Source: Flavobacterium sp.
GTDB taxonomy: Bacteria > Bacteroidota > Bacteroidia > Flavobacteriales > Flavobacteriaceae
Length of the DNA: 64,000 nucleotides
Assembly: GCA_016714905.1 (NCBI GenBank)
Contig: JADKBW010000009.1
Span: 62,001 to 126,000 of the forward strand
Direction: 5' to 3'
The position numbers and the translations under genes were made by a program. Below are positions 45,521 through 55,176 of this stretch, piece by piece (positions within the stretch are counted from its first letter, which is position 1; each line of letters starts with the position of its first letter). The notes under the pieces were generated by a model. That model was given only the letters and a program-made list of their open reading frames with translations. It searched no databases and was not told where the DNA came from.

Positions 45521-47182
45521 TTAAACCAATTCTTTAAAGTATTGCAATAATATTTTTTCGTTTTGAAGTGTAGGTGTAAAAACTTCTAAGATTGCAGGTT
45601 TTTCGTCGTGAGCATATAAATTAACTAATCCTTTGACAAGGTTTTCTTCCGTACTTGCAGTATAGTATTCTAAATTGTACATTTTCGACAAATGCTCAGC
45701 GGTCAAACAATGCGCCGTTTCGAAAAAGGTATTAAACAAAGGTGTTTCTTCATGACCTGGTAAAATTCTAAATATGCCACCACCTCCATTATTGATCAGA
45801 ATAATTTTGAAGTTCTTCGGAATATACTGATTCCAAAGCGCATTGCTATCATACAAAAATCCAATGTCACCAGTGATGAATGTTGTTTGAACTTTATTGC
45901 CAACTGCAGCACCAATGGCTGTTGAAGTACTGCCGTCGATACCACTCGTTCCGCGATTACAGAACACTGCGATGCTTGGGTCGATATCAAAAAGTTGCGC
46001 ATATCGAATCGCTGAACTATTGCTAATTTGTAATTGAGAATTCTTTGGCAATCTAGGAATGATGAGTTCAAATGCTTTGAAATCAGAAAAAGCTATCTTA
46101 CTTACATACGCCAGATGTTTTGCTTTACGAACTTCTTGAATATTTTTTGCCTTTTGTGCGTAATCACTTTTTACAATTTTGGTGAAGGGCAATACTTGGC
46201 GAAAAAAATCATTGGGCGTCGCTTCAAAATGATGTGCGAGTGCGCCGAATGTGTTGTACGCTCGCAATGGATCTATATGCCAATGATGCTCAGGTCGATA
46301 GATTCGCAACATCGCTTTAATTCGTTTCGAAACAACCATGCCTCCAATTGTAATCAGTATTTCGGGTTGAAATACCAAAAAATCCTTTTCCTTGAAGGGC
46401 GTTATAATCGTATCAATGTGATTTAGAAACGTTGGATGAGAAACGTTTGAAGTCACTTCTGTCATCACAACAATAGAAGGATCATTCGCAACTGCTTGGA
46501 TAATTTCCTCGTCTATTTCATTTGGAGCGTTGACACCGATAAGAATTAATTTCTTCTTTGCCGAGTTCCAGATATTGGTGCAGGCAATAATGTCTTCTAT
46601 AGATATACTTTTGAAAACTTTTGCAAAGCCAGATAAAGTTGGATCGACGATTAACTTTTTTGTAGTTAAATACAAAGGCTCTTCAAAGGGCGCATTGATA
46701 TGCGTCGGCCCTTTTCGTGTGCGAGCCGTCGTGATTGCTTCGTTTATTTTAAAATCATTTTCTGCCGTTTCACCTTCAGTCAGATTTGCGTTATATAAGG
46801 AGTGATTTTGAAACACGTTCATTTGGCGAATCGTTTGTCCATCGCCAATGTCGATTTTATTCAACGGTCGATCTGCAGAAATCACAATTAATGGAATTTG
46901 ACTATAAAAGGCTTCCGCAAATGCTGGATAGTAATTCAACAATGCAGATCCAGAAGTACAAACTAATGCTACTGGTTTGTTGATTTGTTGCGCGATTCCA
47001 AGTGCAAAAAAACCAGCACAACGTTCATCGGCAATGCTGTAACAGGTAAACTTAGGATTGCTAGTAAATCCTATGGTCAATGGCGCATTTCTAGAACCGG
47101 GAGAAATAACAATGTGTTCAACACCTTTAGCCAAACAAATTTGGATAATACTTTGCGCTAAAGGAATTTTTGGATAAATCAT
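45521..47182 (-). CDS. menD: SEPHCHC synthase MenD
   Basis: Thiamine-diphosphate enzyme that joins 2-oxoglutarate and isochorismate, the first committed step of menaquinone synthesis. About 553 residues from MIYPKIPLAQSIIQICLAKG; a Met seven codons upstream (47203) is less likely. Typical motifs: VISPGSRNAPLTIGF, DERCAGFFALGIAQ, TSGSALLNYYPAFAEA, ISADRP, GTSGIDGSTSTAIGAAVG, the ThDP-binding GDIGFLYDSNALWN and ILINNGGGGIFRILPG. Intact. The family member MenF, which supplies isochorismate, is not in the window. Confidence 0.96.
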   Translation of the reverse strand: MIYPKIPLAQSIIQICLAKGVEHIVISPGSRNAPLTIGFTSNPKFTCYSIADERCAGFFALGIAQQINKPVALVCTSGSALLNYYPAFAEAFYSQIPLIVISADRPLNKIDIGDGQTIRQMNVFQNHSLYNANLTEGETAENDFKINEAITTARTRKGPTHINAPFEEPLYLTTKKLIVDPTLSGFAKVFKSISIEDIIACTNIWNSAKKKLILIGVNAPNEIDEEIIQAVANDPSIVVMTEVTSNVSHPTFLNHIDTIITPFKEKDFLVFQPEILITIGGMVVSKRIKAMLRIYRPEHHWHIDPLRAYNTFGALAHHFEATPNDFFRQVLPFTKIVKSDYAQKAKNIQEVRKAKHLAYVSKIAFSDFKAFELIIPRLPKNSQLQISNSSAIRYAQLFDIDPSIAVFCNRGTSGIDGSTSTAIGAAVGNKVQTTFITGDIGFLYDSNALWNQYIPKNFKIILINNGGGGIFRILPGHEETPLFNTFFETAHCLTAEHLSKMYNLEYYTASTEENLVKGLVNLYAHDEKPAILEVFTPTLQNEKILLQYFKELV

Positions 47183-47263
47183 TGAGAGGTGAAATGAAGG
47201 CAAATTTACAAAGTAAAAGGTAATTTAGCTTTTCTTTAAGAGCTTAATTCTAAAAAAACAAAA

Positions 47264-47271
47264 TATATTTG
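47264..47271 (+). promoter_or_regulatory. Candidate -7 box of thioredoxin-like gene
   Basis: TATATTTG is an exact TAnnTTTG match, 34 bases before the start codon at 47306. No well-spaced TTG -33 box was identified. Confidence 0.35.
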
Positions 47272-47305
47272 TTCATGTAAATCTTTCTAAATAGAATATT
47301 TTTAG

Positions 47306-48496
47306 ATGAAAAGTCTTTGTTCACTTGCGCTTCTTGCGTCGCTGTTGATTTCGTCCATGCAAATGAGCGGTCAAAAGAAATTAGATTTCGATGAAAGTGG
47401 CTATCAATCTGTATTAGCTCGATCTAAAAAAGAAAAGAAACCTATCTTTTATATGATGTATGCCACTTGGTGTGCGCATTGCAACAAAATGAAAAGTGAA
47501 GTTTTTACGGATACTTTGGTGATCAATTTTATGAATAAAAATTTCGTCTGTGCATGGCAAGATGTTGAGAAAGGAGAAGGCGATTTTTTTAGAAAGAAAT
47601 TTGGCATTAGGTTCTATCCAACATTCCTTTTTTTGAATGAGGACGGGAAAGAATTGTACAATACGAGTGGGGAATTTACCGCTGCTACCTTTATTGCCGA
47701 AGCGCAGAATTCATTAACTAAAGAAAAACAACTGCCTTATCTAGAAGAACAGTTTTTGGCTGATGTAAGCAATAGCGATAAATGTTTGGCGTATTTAATG
47801 GCACTCAATAAGGGACGCGACCGCAATTTGTTATCTCCGATTGCACATCAATATTTAGCAACCCAACCCGATGATAAATTGGTCAGCGCGAACAATTGGA
47901 AAATTATTGCCAATGGTGTTACCAATCCACAGTCTAGGGAGTTTCAGTATGTGTTGAATCATCAAAAGGAATTTGAGTCGGTTGCCTCTGCCAAGAGAGT
48001 GCAAAGAAAAATAGAGAACATTGTAGTAGAACTGCTTACACCCGCTTTAGAGCATAAAGATACCATCACCTACAATAAGAAACGATTGATTGCAAAAACG
48101 ATTCAGTCGGCAAAAAATGATTCGTTGGTCAACTCATTTGATATGCAAATGGCGGAGCGCACCAACAATTGGAAAAAATACAAGCAGATTACCATGGCAT
48201 CGGTGGACAAATATTACGCTAAAGATGCCAAAACCTTACGGGATATTGCTATTAATTATTTGAAAAACATCAATGATTCTGTTGCTTTAAACACTGCTAT
48301 TGGGTGGGCAAAACAAGCGCTAGCTATCGTGGAAACCTATGACAATCAAATACTTTTGGCGCGATTGTATCAAAAAAATAAGAAAATTAAAGAAGCGATT
48401 CAATATGCGACCGCTGCCAAAAACAACAATGGGTCGATTGGGTTTAGCACCAAAGAGGCGGACGAATTATTACTCGAACTAAATTCAAAGCATTAA
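47306..48496 (+). CDS. Exported thioredoxin-fold protein with helical C-terminal domain
   Basis: 396 residues. Signal peptide MKSLCSLALLASLLISSMQM is followed by a thioredoxin-like domain with the redox pair Cys56-Ala-His-Cys59 (YATWCAHCNKM) and the cis-Pro region FGIRFYPTFLFLNEDG. The remaining ~230 residues are helical with TPR-like spacing (AIGWAKQALAIVETYDNQIL, AIQYATAAKNNNG). Probably a periplasmic thiol reductase or oxidase; the CAHC pair is common in thioredoxin_7 proteins of Bacteroidetes. The next gene begins 3 bases after its stop, so the two are one operon. Confidence 0.88.
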   Translation: MKSLCSLALLASLLISSMQMSGQKKLDFDESGYQSVLARSKKEKKPIFYMMYATWCAHCNKMKSEVFTDTLVINFMNKNFVCAWQDVEKGEGDFFRKKFGIRFYPTFLFLNEDGKELYNTSGEFTAATFIAEAQNSLTKEKQLPYLEEQFLADVSNSDKCLAYLMALNKGRDRNLLSPIAHQYLATQPDDKLVSANNWKIIANGVTNPQSREFQYVLNHQKEFESVASAKRVQRKIENIVVELLTPALEHKDTITYNKKRLIAKTIQSAKNDSLVNSFDMQMAERTNNWKKYKQITMASVDKYYAKDAKTLRDIAINYLKNINDSVALNTAIGWAKQALAIVETYDNQILLARLYQKNKKIKEAIQYATAAKNNNGSIGFSTKEADELLLELNSKH

Positions 48497-48499
48497 ACA

Positions 48500-48997
48500 A
48501 TGAACGTAATCATCAGAAATGCTAATGTAGAAGATTTACCGCAAATACTAGAAATTGTCAACCATGCGATTTTACATACCACTTCTAATTATTTGTATGA
48601 AGTGCAAACTTTAGAAAATCAATTGCAGTGGTTTGAGGAAAAGAAATCAAAACAATTCCCAATCATTGTTGCAGATTACAACGGAACTGCAGTTGGTTTT
48701 GGAACCTACGGCACCTTTCGAGAAAAAATTGGATATCAGTTCACTGTTGAACACTCCGTTTACGTTGCTCCAGAATTTATCGGAAAGGGCATTGGGAAAC
48801 AGTTGCTACTCGCTTTGATTGTCCTTGCAAAAGATGGAGGTTATCACACTATGATTGGCGGTATTGACGCGGCAAATACAGGAAGCATCGCCTTTCATAG
48901 AAAATTCGGATTTGTAGAAACTGGTATAATAAAAGAAGTCGGATTCAAATTTGGAAAGTGGCTGGACTTGCAATTCATGCAACTAATCTTTAAATAA
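48500..48997 (+). CDS. GNAT N-acetyltransferase (phosphinothricin acetyltransferase-like)
   Basis: 165 residues with the GNAT fold. IIRNANVEDLPQILEIVNHA, YGTFREKIGYQFTVEHSVYV, the acetyl-CoA loop GKGIGKQLL and GGIDAANTGSIAFHRKFGFV are the hallmarks of the Pat/MnaT branch, whose members acetylate phosphinothricin or methionine sulfone-like amines. The natural substrate here is unknown. Three bases after the thioredoxin-like gene; a bidirectional terminator follows. Confidence 0.9.
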   Translation: MNVIIRNANVEDLPQILEIVNHAILHTTSNYLYEVQTLENQLQWFEEKKSKQFPIIVADYNGTAVGFGTYGTFREKIGYQFTVEHSVYVAPEFIGKGIGKQLLLALIVLAKDGGYHTMIGGIDAANTGSIAFHRKFGFVETGIIKEVGFKFGKWLDLQFMQLIFK

Positions 48998-49028
48998 AAA
49001 AAGGAACTTCGATTTGAAATTCCTTTTT
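48997..49028. terminator. Bidirectional terminator between GNAT and glutathione peroxidase genes
   Basis: AAAAAGGAA (48998-49006) pairs with TTCCTTTTT (49020-49028); inner TTC/GAA extends the stem. Placed just past both convergent stop codons (48997 and 49033). Confidence 0.8.
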
Positions 49029-49032
49029 GTTA

Positions 49033-49611
49033 TTATGCCTTTATCCAACTTACAATTGCATCATCAGTTGGCAGTACTTCCGGTGAAATCACTTTCGCTA
49101 ATTCCCCTTTTTCATTAATCAAGTACTTTTGGAAATTCCATTGTACGTCAGAATCTTGCACACCATTTTTAGCTTTCTGAGTCAGAAACTGATATATCGG
49201 ATGCATGTCACTTCCTTTTACCGATATTTTACTCATCATCGGGAAGGTCACACCGTAGTTCATTTCGCAAAAAGTTTCAATTTCCGAATTGGTTCCAGGT
49301 TCTTGATGTCCAAAGTTGTTCGCTGGAAAACCAACAATCACAAAACCTTTGTCTTTATATTCTTTATAGATTTTTTCTAAATCTTTGTATTGTGGCGTCA
49401 ATCCGCATTTAGATGCGGTGTTTACCACTAAGATTTTCTTTCCTTTTAAAGTCGCAAAATCAAAAGTTTTTCCTGACAGATCTTCGACTTTAAATTGATA
49501 AATAGTTTGTTTTTCCATAGTATTTGTGGTTGTAATGGTTTTGTTTTGATTTTGCCCTTGGCAATTCCAAAATAGAAAAGATGCGAATGCAAAATGAAGT
49601 AAGTTTTTCAT
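49033..49611 (-). CDS. Glutathione peroxidase-like thiol peroxidase
   Basis: 192 residues with an N-terminal lipoprotein-like signal (FLFWNC, Cys17). The peroxidatic Cys69 is in NTASKCGLTPQY, Trp and Asn in VQWNFQKYL, and a likely resolving Cys in ETFCEMNYG. The family motif FPCNQFGxQEP is FPANNFGHQEPG here, so the usual active-site Gln position is Asn99. Probably reduces peroxides in the envelope using thioredoxin-type partners. It lies 4 bases after the CcsBA gene, suggesting co-expression with cytochrome c assembly. Confidence 0.92.
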   Translation of the reverse strand: MKNLLHFAFASFLFWNCQGQNQNKTITTTNTMEKQTIYQFKVEDLSGKTFDFATLKGKKILVVNTASKCGLTPQYKDLEKIYKEYKDKGFVIVGFPANNFGHQEPGTNSEIETFCEMNYGVTFPMMSKISVKGSDMHPIYQFLTQKAKNGVQDSDVQWNFQKYLINEKGELAKVISPEVLPTDDAIVSWIKA

Positions 49612-49615
49612 GATA

Positions 49616-52600
49616 TTATTTTTTCAAATGTTTTTTATAACTCAAATACGAAAAGAACCCTAAAACAGCGACACAAGCGACTGAATAATAAACAAAACTT
49701 GGGGTTACCACTTTATCGCCGCTGGCATAAGAGTGCATTCCCGTTAAATAAAAGTTCACGCCGAAATACGTCATCATAATCGAATAGAAAGCAATAACAC
49801 TCATCAAATTGTAAATCCATTTTCCTCGTAAAGCGGGAACAAATCGCGCGTGAATTACGAAGGCATAAATCATAATACTAATCAGCGCCCATGTTTCTTT
49901 TGGATCCCAACCCCAGTAACGTCCCCAACTTTCATTCGCCCACTGACCGCCGAGAAAGTTTCCTATCGTAAGCATCACCAAGCCAATGGTTAAAGCCATT
50001 TCGTTAATATATGTAATCTCCTGAATGTTCAAATCCATTTTGGCTTTGTTCTTTTTGTTGGTAAACAACATCAAAACTAAAGCGACAACTCCTAAAACCA
50101 TCGCCAAAGTAAATGGACCGTAACTCGCAACAATCACCGCCACGTGAATCATCAACCAATACGAATTCAAAACTGGCTGCAAGTTCGCAATCGACGGATC
50201 CATCCAATTCCAATGCGCAATCATCAAAATCATCGAAGCGACGAAAGTTCCTGAAGCGACCGTCAGTTTCGACTTGATATCAAAAGCCAACGTAAAGAAC
50301 ATCGTGGCCCAAGCAACATAAATCATACTTTCGTAGGCATCACTCCATGGCGCATGTCCAGAAATATACCAACGTGCAATCAATCCTGCAGTGTGAAGTA
50401 GAAATAAGAATCCAACTAAAATATGAAAAGCATTAATCACATAGCGGATTGCTTTCTTTTCAAAGAATATATTGATGATTGTAAAAAGTAACATCAACAC
50501 ACCCGTCAACATATATAAGTAATACAACTTTTTGAAAATGTCGTATTTATTATACATAATTTCCGACGATATCTTGTCGTCATTCGGGCGAACGGCACTT
50601 CCAAATTTCTTCTGATAGTTTTCGATGCTTTGCAAAAAGAAATTGGCGTTGACATAATCCTTTTTAATAGTGGCACTATCCAAAGCGCTCATATATAAGG
50701 GAAGTATATTTTTAGTAAACGTAGAATCGATGCCGTGAATGTTGGCTTCATGCAATTCTAAATAGGAAATCCATTTGTTATTGGCATCTTTCGGGATAGG
50801 AAAAATTCGAAGAATACTGCCACTTAAAGCCGAATTTAGCAAATTAACTTTACGATCCGTTTCTATAAAATCCTTTTGAAACTGATCTGGAATGGATGCT
50901 TTATAAGCTTCTTCAATATAAGGCGAAAGTTTGTAATTGCCTTTATCATCAAAGAACTTGATGAATGGCGCGTACTTTTGCTTTGAATCCAGACCAATAA
51001 TTTTGCGAATGCTATCGTTTCCGTTTTTGATGTAAATTAATGGCACTTCAAACCAAACTCTTGGAAATTGAACCATTGATAAGAAAACCTGATCCGAATT
51101 CATTTCCTTATACGAATCATTTTTGCTGACTTTGCGCAACAATTCAGATGAAAACGTGTTGACGGGTTTCATTCGTCCGCCTTCATCCTGAACAATCAAA
51201 CGCCCAAATTTCGCAGCGTGTTCTTCGGTTACTTTGTATCGATTCAATAAAGAATCTATTTGATTTTGAGTTGGCGCATGGCTCATGTGGTTTTGAGAAA
51301 ACACATTACAACTCAACAATAGCAGCAAAACAGACAATAACTTCGCTTTCTTACTTTTCACCACTTCTAATTTCCTTTTAATATCTGCAAAACGAGAATG
51401 CTTGGTAAACAAAATGGCCATCATCGCAAAGAATAGCATGAAATATCCAATGTAGGTAATCAACGTTCCCCAGAAATCATGATTGACAGAAAGCACCGTT
51501 CCTTTCTCATCCGGATCAAACGAGGATTGGAAAAAACGATAACCACCATAATCTAAAATATGATTCATATAAATACGAGCATCCGATTTTTTGTTCCCGT
51601 CTAAAACGGTCACTTGACTTTCGAAAGCCGCGTAACTTTTCTCCGTTCCTGGATATTTAGTGGCGATAAAATCATTGAGTTGCACTTTGAAAGGTAGCTC
51701 ATACGCTTTACTTCCGAATGCTAAAGTAAAATCTAATTTACCAATAGTAATCACTTGAGGTTCTCCTATTTTACCTTTTGATCCTGTGAGCGTTATCTCT
51801 TTTGACTTTCCTTGAGATTGAATCGTAACCACCAAAGCATCATCATGTTTCTTTGCTTTAAAATCATTATTGGAAACAAAAGTTTTGAATCCCTTTTTAG
51901 CTGGTTCCGGAAATACAAATTGAGAACCACCAACATTATATAAGGAGCGCATCATCAATGGTTGGACAGAATCTTTAATTACTTTTCCTTGCATTTTATC
52001 CGCCATTCGCATAAACTGTCCATCGAATGGTGTTTCCATCGTGTAAGTTTCACCAGTTGTATTGATATTTACAGCACCTTTCGTATACTTATTCAATGCA
52101 AATAACGTATTGTGAATGTTTTGAATTTCACCTTCTTTCAAATAATGTTCATGTCGAGAACCATCTCCAGATTCGACCATTTTTAGGAATACTTTTCCTT
52201 TAGGATCTTCTTTAATAGATTCTGTGGCACCCATAATGAAATTCTTATAAGAAACTTCAAAAGGAATATCAGCAAAATTATCAGAAATTGAGAAATCATT
52301 GTTAGTAACTGGAGAAAGCAACAGCGATTTTTCGAATACACGTCGCTTCATTTGGCCTTTATATTCGCCGTCAACAAACAATGTTAAGAAAGTCTTGTCC
52401 GAATAAATTTGATTTTCTGCCGCTCCTTCTCGAATCGGCATCATACCTTCATAGCTGATGTAGCGCGTTATGATGGCACCAATGATGATGAAAATAAAAG
52501 ATAAATGCAGTAAAAGTGTTGCCCATTTTTCCTTTTTTAGTAACTGGTAACGCTTGATATTTCCAATAAAATTAATCAAGAAAAACAAATGAATGGCTTC

Positions 52601-52753
52601 AAACCACTTGGCATTATAGATCAGAATTCGAGCCGTGTCGGTATTGTATTCACTTTCAATAAAAGTCCCAATAGCCATAGCTGCGGCATAAGAAAGGAAC
52701 AAGAAAGCCATTAAACGCGTTGAGAATAGAAAGGAAAGTATTTTTTTTTCCAT
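49616..52753 (-). CDS. Fused cytochrome c biogenesis protein CcsBA (ResB-ResC)
   Basis: About 1045 residues from MEKKILSFLFSTRLMAFLFL; an upstream Met at 52831 would add a poorly supported leader. The N-terminal ResB/CcsB-like part has membrane helices (IHLFFLINFIGNIKRYQLLK, LHLSFIFIIIGAIITRYISY) and a large periplasmic domain ending HDFWGTLITYIGYFMLFFAM. The C-terminal part is CcsA: the haem-handling tryptophan-rich WGRYWGWDPKETWALISIM, with conserved His in LLHTAGLIARWYISGHAPW and SYWLMIHVAVIVASYG. It exports haem and attaches it to apocytochromes c (System II). Gene is intact despite its length. Confidence 0.94.
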   Translation of the reverse strand: MEKKILSFLFSTRLMAFLFLSYAAAMAIGTFIESEYNTDTARILIYNAKWFEAIHLFFLINFIGNIKRYQLLKKEKWATLLLHLSFIFIIIGAIITRYISYEGMMPIREGAAENQIYSDKTFLTLFVDGEYKGQMKRRVFEKSLLLSPVTNNDFSISDNFADIPFEVSYKNFIMGATESIKEDPKGKVFLKMVESGDGSRHEHYLKEGEIQNIHNTLFALNKYTKGAVNINTTGETYTMETPFDGQFMRMADKMQGKVIKDSVQPLMMRSLYNVGGSQFVFPEPAKKGFKTFVSNNDFKAKKHDDALVVTIQSQGKSKEITLTGSKGKIGEPQVITIGKLDFTLAFGSKAYELPFKVQLNDFIATKYPGTEKSYAAFESQVTVLDGNKKSDARIYMNHILDYGGYRFFQSSFDPDEKGTVLSVNHDFWGTLITYIGYFMLFFAMMAILFTKHSRFADIKRKLEVVKSKKAKLLSVLLLLLSCNVFSQNHMSHAPTQNQIDSLLNRYKVTEEHAAKFGRLIVQDEGGRMKPVNTFSSELLRKVSKNDSYKEMNSDQVFLSMVQFPRVWFEVPLIYIKNGNDSIRKIIGLDSKQKYAPFIKFFDDKGNYKLSPYIEEAYKASIPDQFQKDFIETDRKVNLLNSALSGSILRIFPIPKDANNKWISYLELHEANIHGIDSTFTKNILPLYMSALDSATIKKDYVNANFFLQSIENYQKKFGSAVRPNDDKISSEIMYNKYDIFKKLYYLYMLTGVLMLLFTIINIFFEKKAIRYVINAFHILVGFLFLLHTAGLIARWYISGHAPWSDAYESMIYVAWATMFFTLAFDIKSKLTVASGTFVASMILMIAHWNWMDPSIANLQPVLNSYWLMIHVAVIVASYGPFTLAMVLGVVALVLMLFTNKKNKAKMDLNIQEITYINEMALTIGLVMLTIGNFLGGQWANESWGRYWGWDPKETWALISIMIYAFVIHARFVPALRGKWIYNLMSVIAFYSIMMTYFGVNFYLTGMHSYASGDKVVTPSFVYYSVACVAVLGFFSYLSYKKHLKK

Positions 52754-52940
52754 TATTGTGGAATTGCTATTTTTATAAACTGCTGCAAAAGTAGGTAAAA
52801 ATGTTTTGTTTTGGTTTGAAAACGCGCTCATTTATGTCAGATTTAAGAATTGTTAACTTGATTTCGAAGCAAAAAATCAACGCAAAATTTCTATTTATTA
52901 TAATTTCTTACAATTGATGTTTTTTCAATAATTTAGCCGC

Positions 52941-53693
52941 ATGATTACGGTAAGTATTATTGGTTCTGGCAATGTAGCGTTTCACTTGATTTCTGCTTTG
53001 AAAAAAGCACCTGAAATTAAGCTGATGCAAGTTTGTGCTAGAGATTGCAAAAACATCCAAAATCTCATTGATTCTAATCAAATTGTTTCAAGAATTGAAG
53101 AATTAAAATCCGTTGACATATGTATTATTGCCGTTTCGGATGCTGCCATTTCAGAGATTTCTAAATCCATTCCATTTGAAAATAAAATTGTCGCTCATAC
53201 TTCTGGAAGTATTGCTATGAAAGACTTATCTGCTAAAAATAGACGTGCCGTTTTTTATCCGTTGCAAACTTTTTCAATACATAAAGAAGTTGATTTTTCT
53301 AAAATTCCAATTTGTCTAGAAGTTGAAAAGTCCGACGATTATGAAATAGTTGAAAAAATAGCACTCTCGATTTCTAAAATTGTATATTCTATAGACACTG
53401 AACAACGAAAAGCGCTACATGTTTCCGCAGTTTTTGTCAATAATTTTGTCAATGAATTGTACGAGGTTGGTTATGAAATTTGTCGTGAGAACAACATTCC
53501 ATTTGACATTTTAAAGCCATTAATTAAGGAAACTGCAGAGAAAATTGAAACTTTAACGCCAACTGAAGCGCAAACTGGTCCGGCAAAAAGAAAAGACCAA
53601 CAAACTATATCAACGCATTTAGATTTTTTGAAAGACCAAAAGAAGAAAGACCTATATAAATTAATGACGCAATCTATACAATCCCATGAATAA
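52941..53693 (+). CDS. Rossmann-fold and DUF2520 domain oxidoreductase-like protein
   Basis: 250 residues. The N terminus MITVSIIGSGNVAFHLISAL is a dinucleotide-binding GxGNVA loop, followed by DICIIAVSDAAISEIS and VAHTSGSIAM. The C-terminal helical domain (ALHVSAVFVNNFVNELYEVG, LTPTEAQTGPAKRKDQQTIS) is DUF2520. The fold resembles pyrroline-carboxylate and 6-phosphogluconate dehydrogenases, but the substrate is unknown. It overlaps the next gene by 8 bases; gene order with kdsC, ubiA-type and maf is usual in Flavobacteria. Confidence 0.88.
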   Translation: MITVSIIGSGNVAFHLISALKKAPEIKLMQVCARDCKNIQNLIDSNQIVSRIEELKSVDICIIAVSDAAISEISKSIPFENKIVAHTSGSIAMKDLSAKNRRAVFYPLQTFSIHKEVDFSKIPICLEVEKSDDYEIVEKIALSISKIVYSIDTEQRKALHVSAVFVNNFVNELYEVGYEICRENNIPFDILKPLIKETAEKIETLTPTEAQTGPAKRKDQQTISTHLDFLKDQKKKDLYKLMTQSIQSHE

Positions 53694-54213
53694 GAGTTAC
53701 AAAGAAATTATGAATCACATTACGACGTTTATTTTCGACGTTGACGGCGTATTAACAGATAGTTCCGTGCATGTTACTGAGACAGGAGAAATGTTGCGAA
53801 TTATGAATATTCGTGACGGTTTTGCCATGAAAGCGGCGCTTGAAAGTGGTTATCACGTATGTATTATTTCTGGAGGAAACAATGAAGGTGTTCGGATTAG
53901 ATTACGCAATTTAGGCATCACCGACATTCATTTAGCCTCACCCAATAAAGTGGAGACTTTTAAAGAATACATTGATTTGTATGGGATTAAGTCTTCTGAA
54001 GTTTTATACATGGGCGATGACATTCCAGATTATCATGTGATGCAGTTGGTTGGATTGCCAACATGTCCGCAAGATGCGAGCCCTGAAATTAAAGCCATAT
54101 CCAAATATATTTCCCATAAAAATGGAGGAAAAGGCGCTGTACGTGAGGTCATCGAACAAGTGATGAAAGTGCAAGGAAAATGGCATTTGTATTATGATGG
54201 AAAACACGATTAA
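53686..54213 (+). CDS. kdsC: HAD phosphatase, KdsC type (KDO-8-phosphate phosphatase)
   Basis: 175 residues, no cap domain, as in the C0 HAD subgroup. The nucleophile Asp18 and Asp20 lie in FIFDVDGVLTD. ISGGNNEGVRIRLRNLGI carries the Ser and Arg of KdsC, and YMGDDIPDYHVM the final metal-binding acidic pair. It removes phosphate from KDO-8-phosphate, feeding lipopolysaccharide core synthesis. Start at 53686 overlaps the upstream stop and gives MNKSYKEIMNHITTF, the family's usual N terminus. Confidence 0.9.
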   Translation: MNKSYKEIMNHITTFIFDVDGVLTDSSVHVTETGEMLRIMNIRDGFAMKAALESGYHVCIISGGNNEGVRIRLRNLGITDIHLASPNKVETFKEYIDLYGIKSSEVLYMGDDIPDYHVMQLVGLPTCPQDASPEIKAISKYISHKNGGKGAVREVIEQVMKVQGKWHLYYDGKHD

Positions 54214-54248
54214 CGAGTACTTTATATCAATATTTTCTACCTTCTAGT

Positions 54249-55176
54249 ATGATTCATTTTTTTAAATTAATCCGTTACCAAAATCTTTTAATGCTGGCAT
54301 TTATGCAGCTTATTTTTCGATATGGTTTTCTGAAATGGCAAAATGTTCCTTTGTCTTTAGCAGATTGGCAATATTGTTTATTAGTGCTTTCTACCGTTCT
54401 TATCGCTGCAGGAGGTTATGTGATTAATGATATTTTTGATCAAGATACTGATTCAGAAAACAAGCCAAGTAAAACAATTATTGGCAAAGCAATTTCTGAA
54501 TCAATGGGTTACAATATTTATGTCGCATTAACCGTAGCGGGAGTTGGGATTGGTTTTTATTTGTCCAACGTGATTATGAAACCTAGTTTTGCAACGATAT
54601 TTATTTTGATTGCCTCTTTATTGTATATCTATGCGACAAGTCTAAAGCAAATGTTACTTGTTGGTAATATCATCGTCGCTTTTCTACTATCATTTAGTGT
54701 CATTATCATTGGCATTTTCGACTTGTATCCGGCGACTTACGAAGGAAATCAAAAAGAAATGGGCGTGCTATTTTCAATTTTAATAGACTATGCCGTCTTT
54801 GCTTTCATCATCAATTTTATTCGAGAAATTACTAAAGATTTGGAAGATGTCAATGGTGATTACAATCAAGGGATGCATACTTTGCCCATCATTCTTGGAG
54901 TTCAAAGAACCGCTAAAGTCGTTTTTGGGTTAAGCTTCATTCCGCTTGTTATTTTATTGTACTACACAAATGCGTATTTTGCCTACAACAATTTATATGT
55001 TGCCACAATTTATAATCTGTTAACGTTAGTTGGACCACTACTCTATTTTACTATTAAAAGTTGGACTGCTACAACAAAAAAGACTTTCACCATTTGAGTC
55101 TAGTTCTGAAAATTGTTCTTTGTTTGGCATCCTATCAATTGCCGTAATTGCCTATAATATTGAACATCATGCTTAG
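54249..55176 (+). CDS. UbiA-type prenyltransferase, two frameshifts near C terminus
   Basis: About 310 residues with eight or nine membrane helices. The first Asp-rich motif is NDIFDQDTDSENKPSK and the second REITKDLEDVNGDYNQG. This is the flavobacterial family annotated as geranylgeranylglycerol-phosphate geranylgeranyltransferase; the true substrate is not certain. The frame ends early at 55097 because one A is missing in the run at 55075-55081 and one G near 55127 (TTTGGCATCC for TTTGGGCATCC). With both restored, the C terminus reads KKDFHHLSLVLKIVLCLGIL and IAVIAYNIEHHA, with a stop at 55174. It then overlaps the maf start by 8 bases. Confidence 0.85.

Noticed and set aside
54004..54207. 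Minus-strand open frame inside kdsC
   Set aside because: Shadow of a well-supported gene with no homology that I recognise and no promoter.
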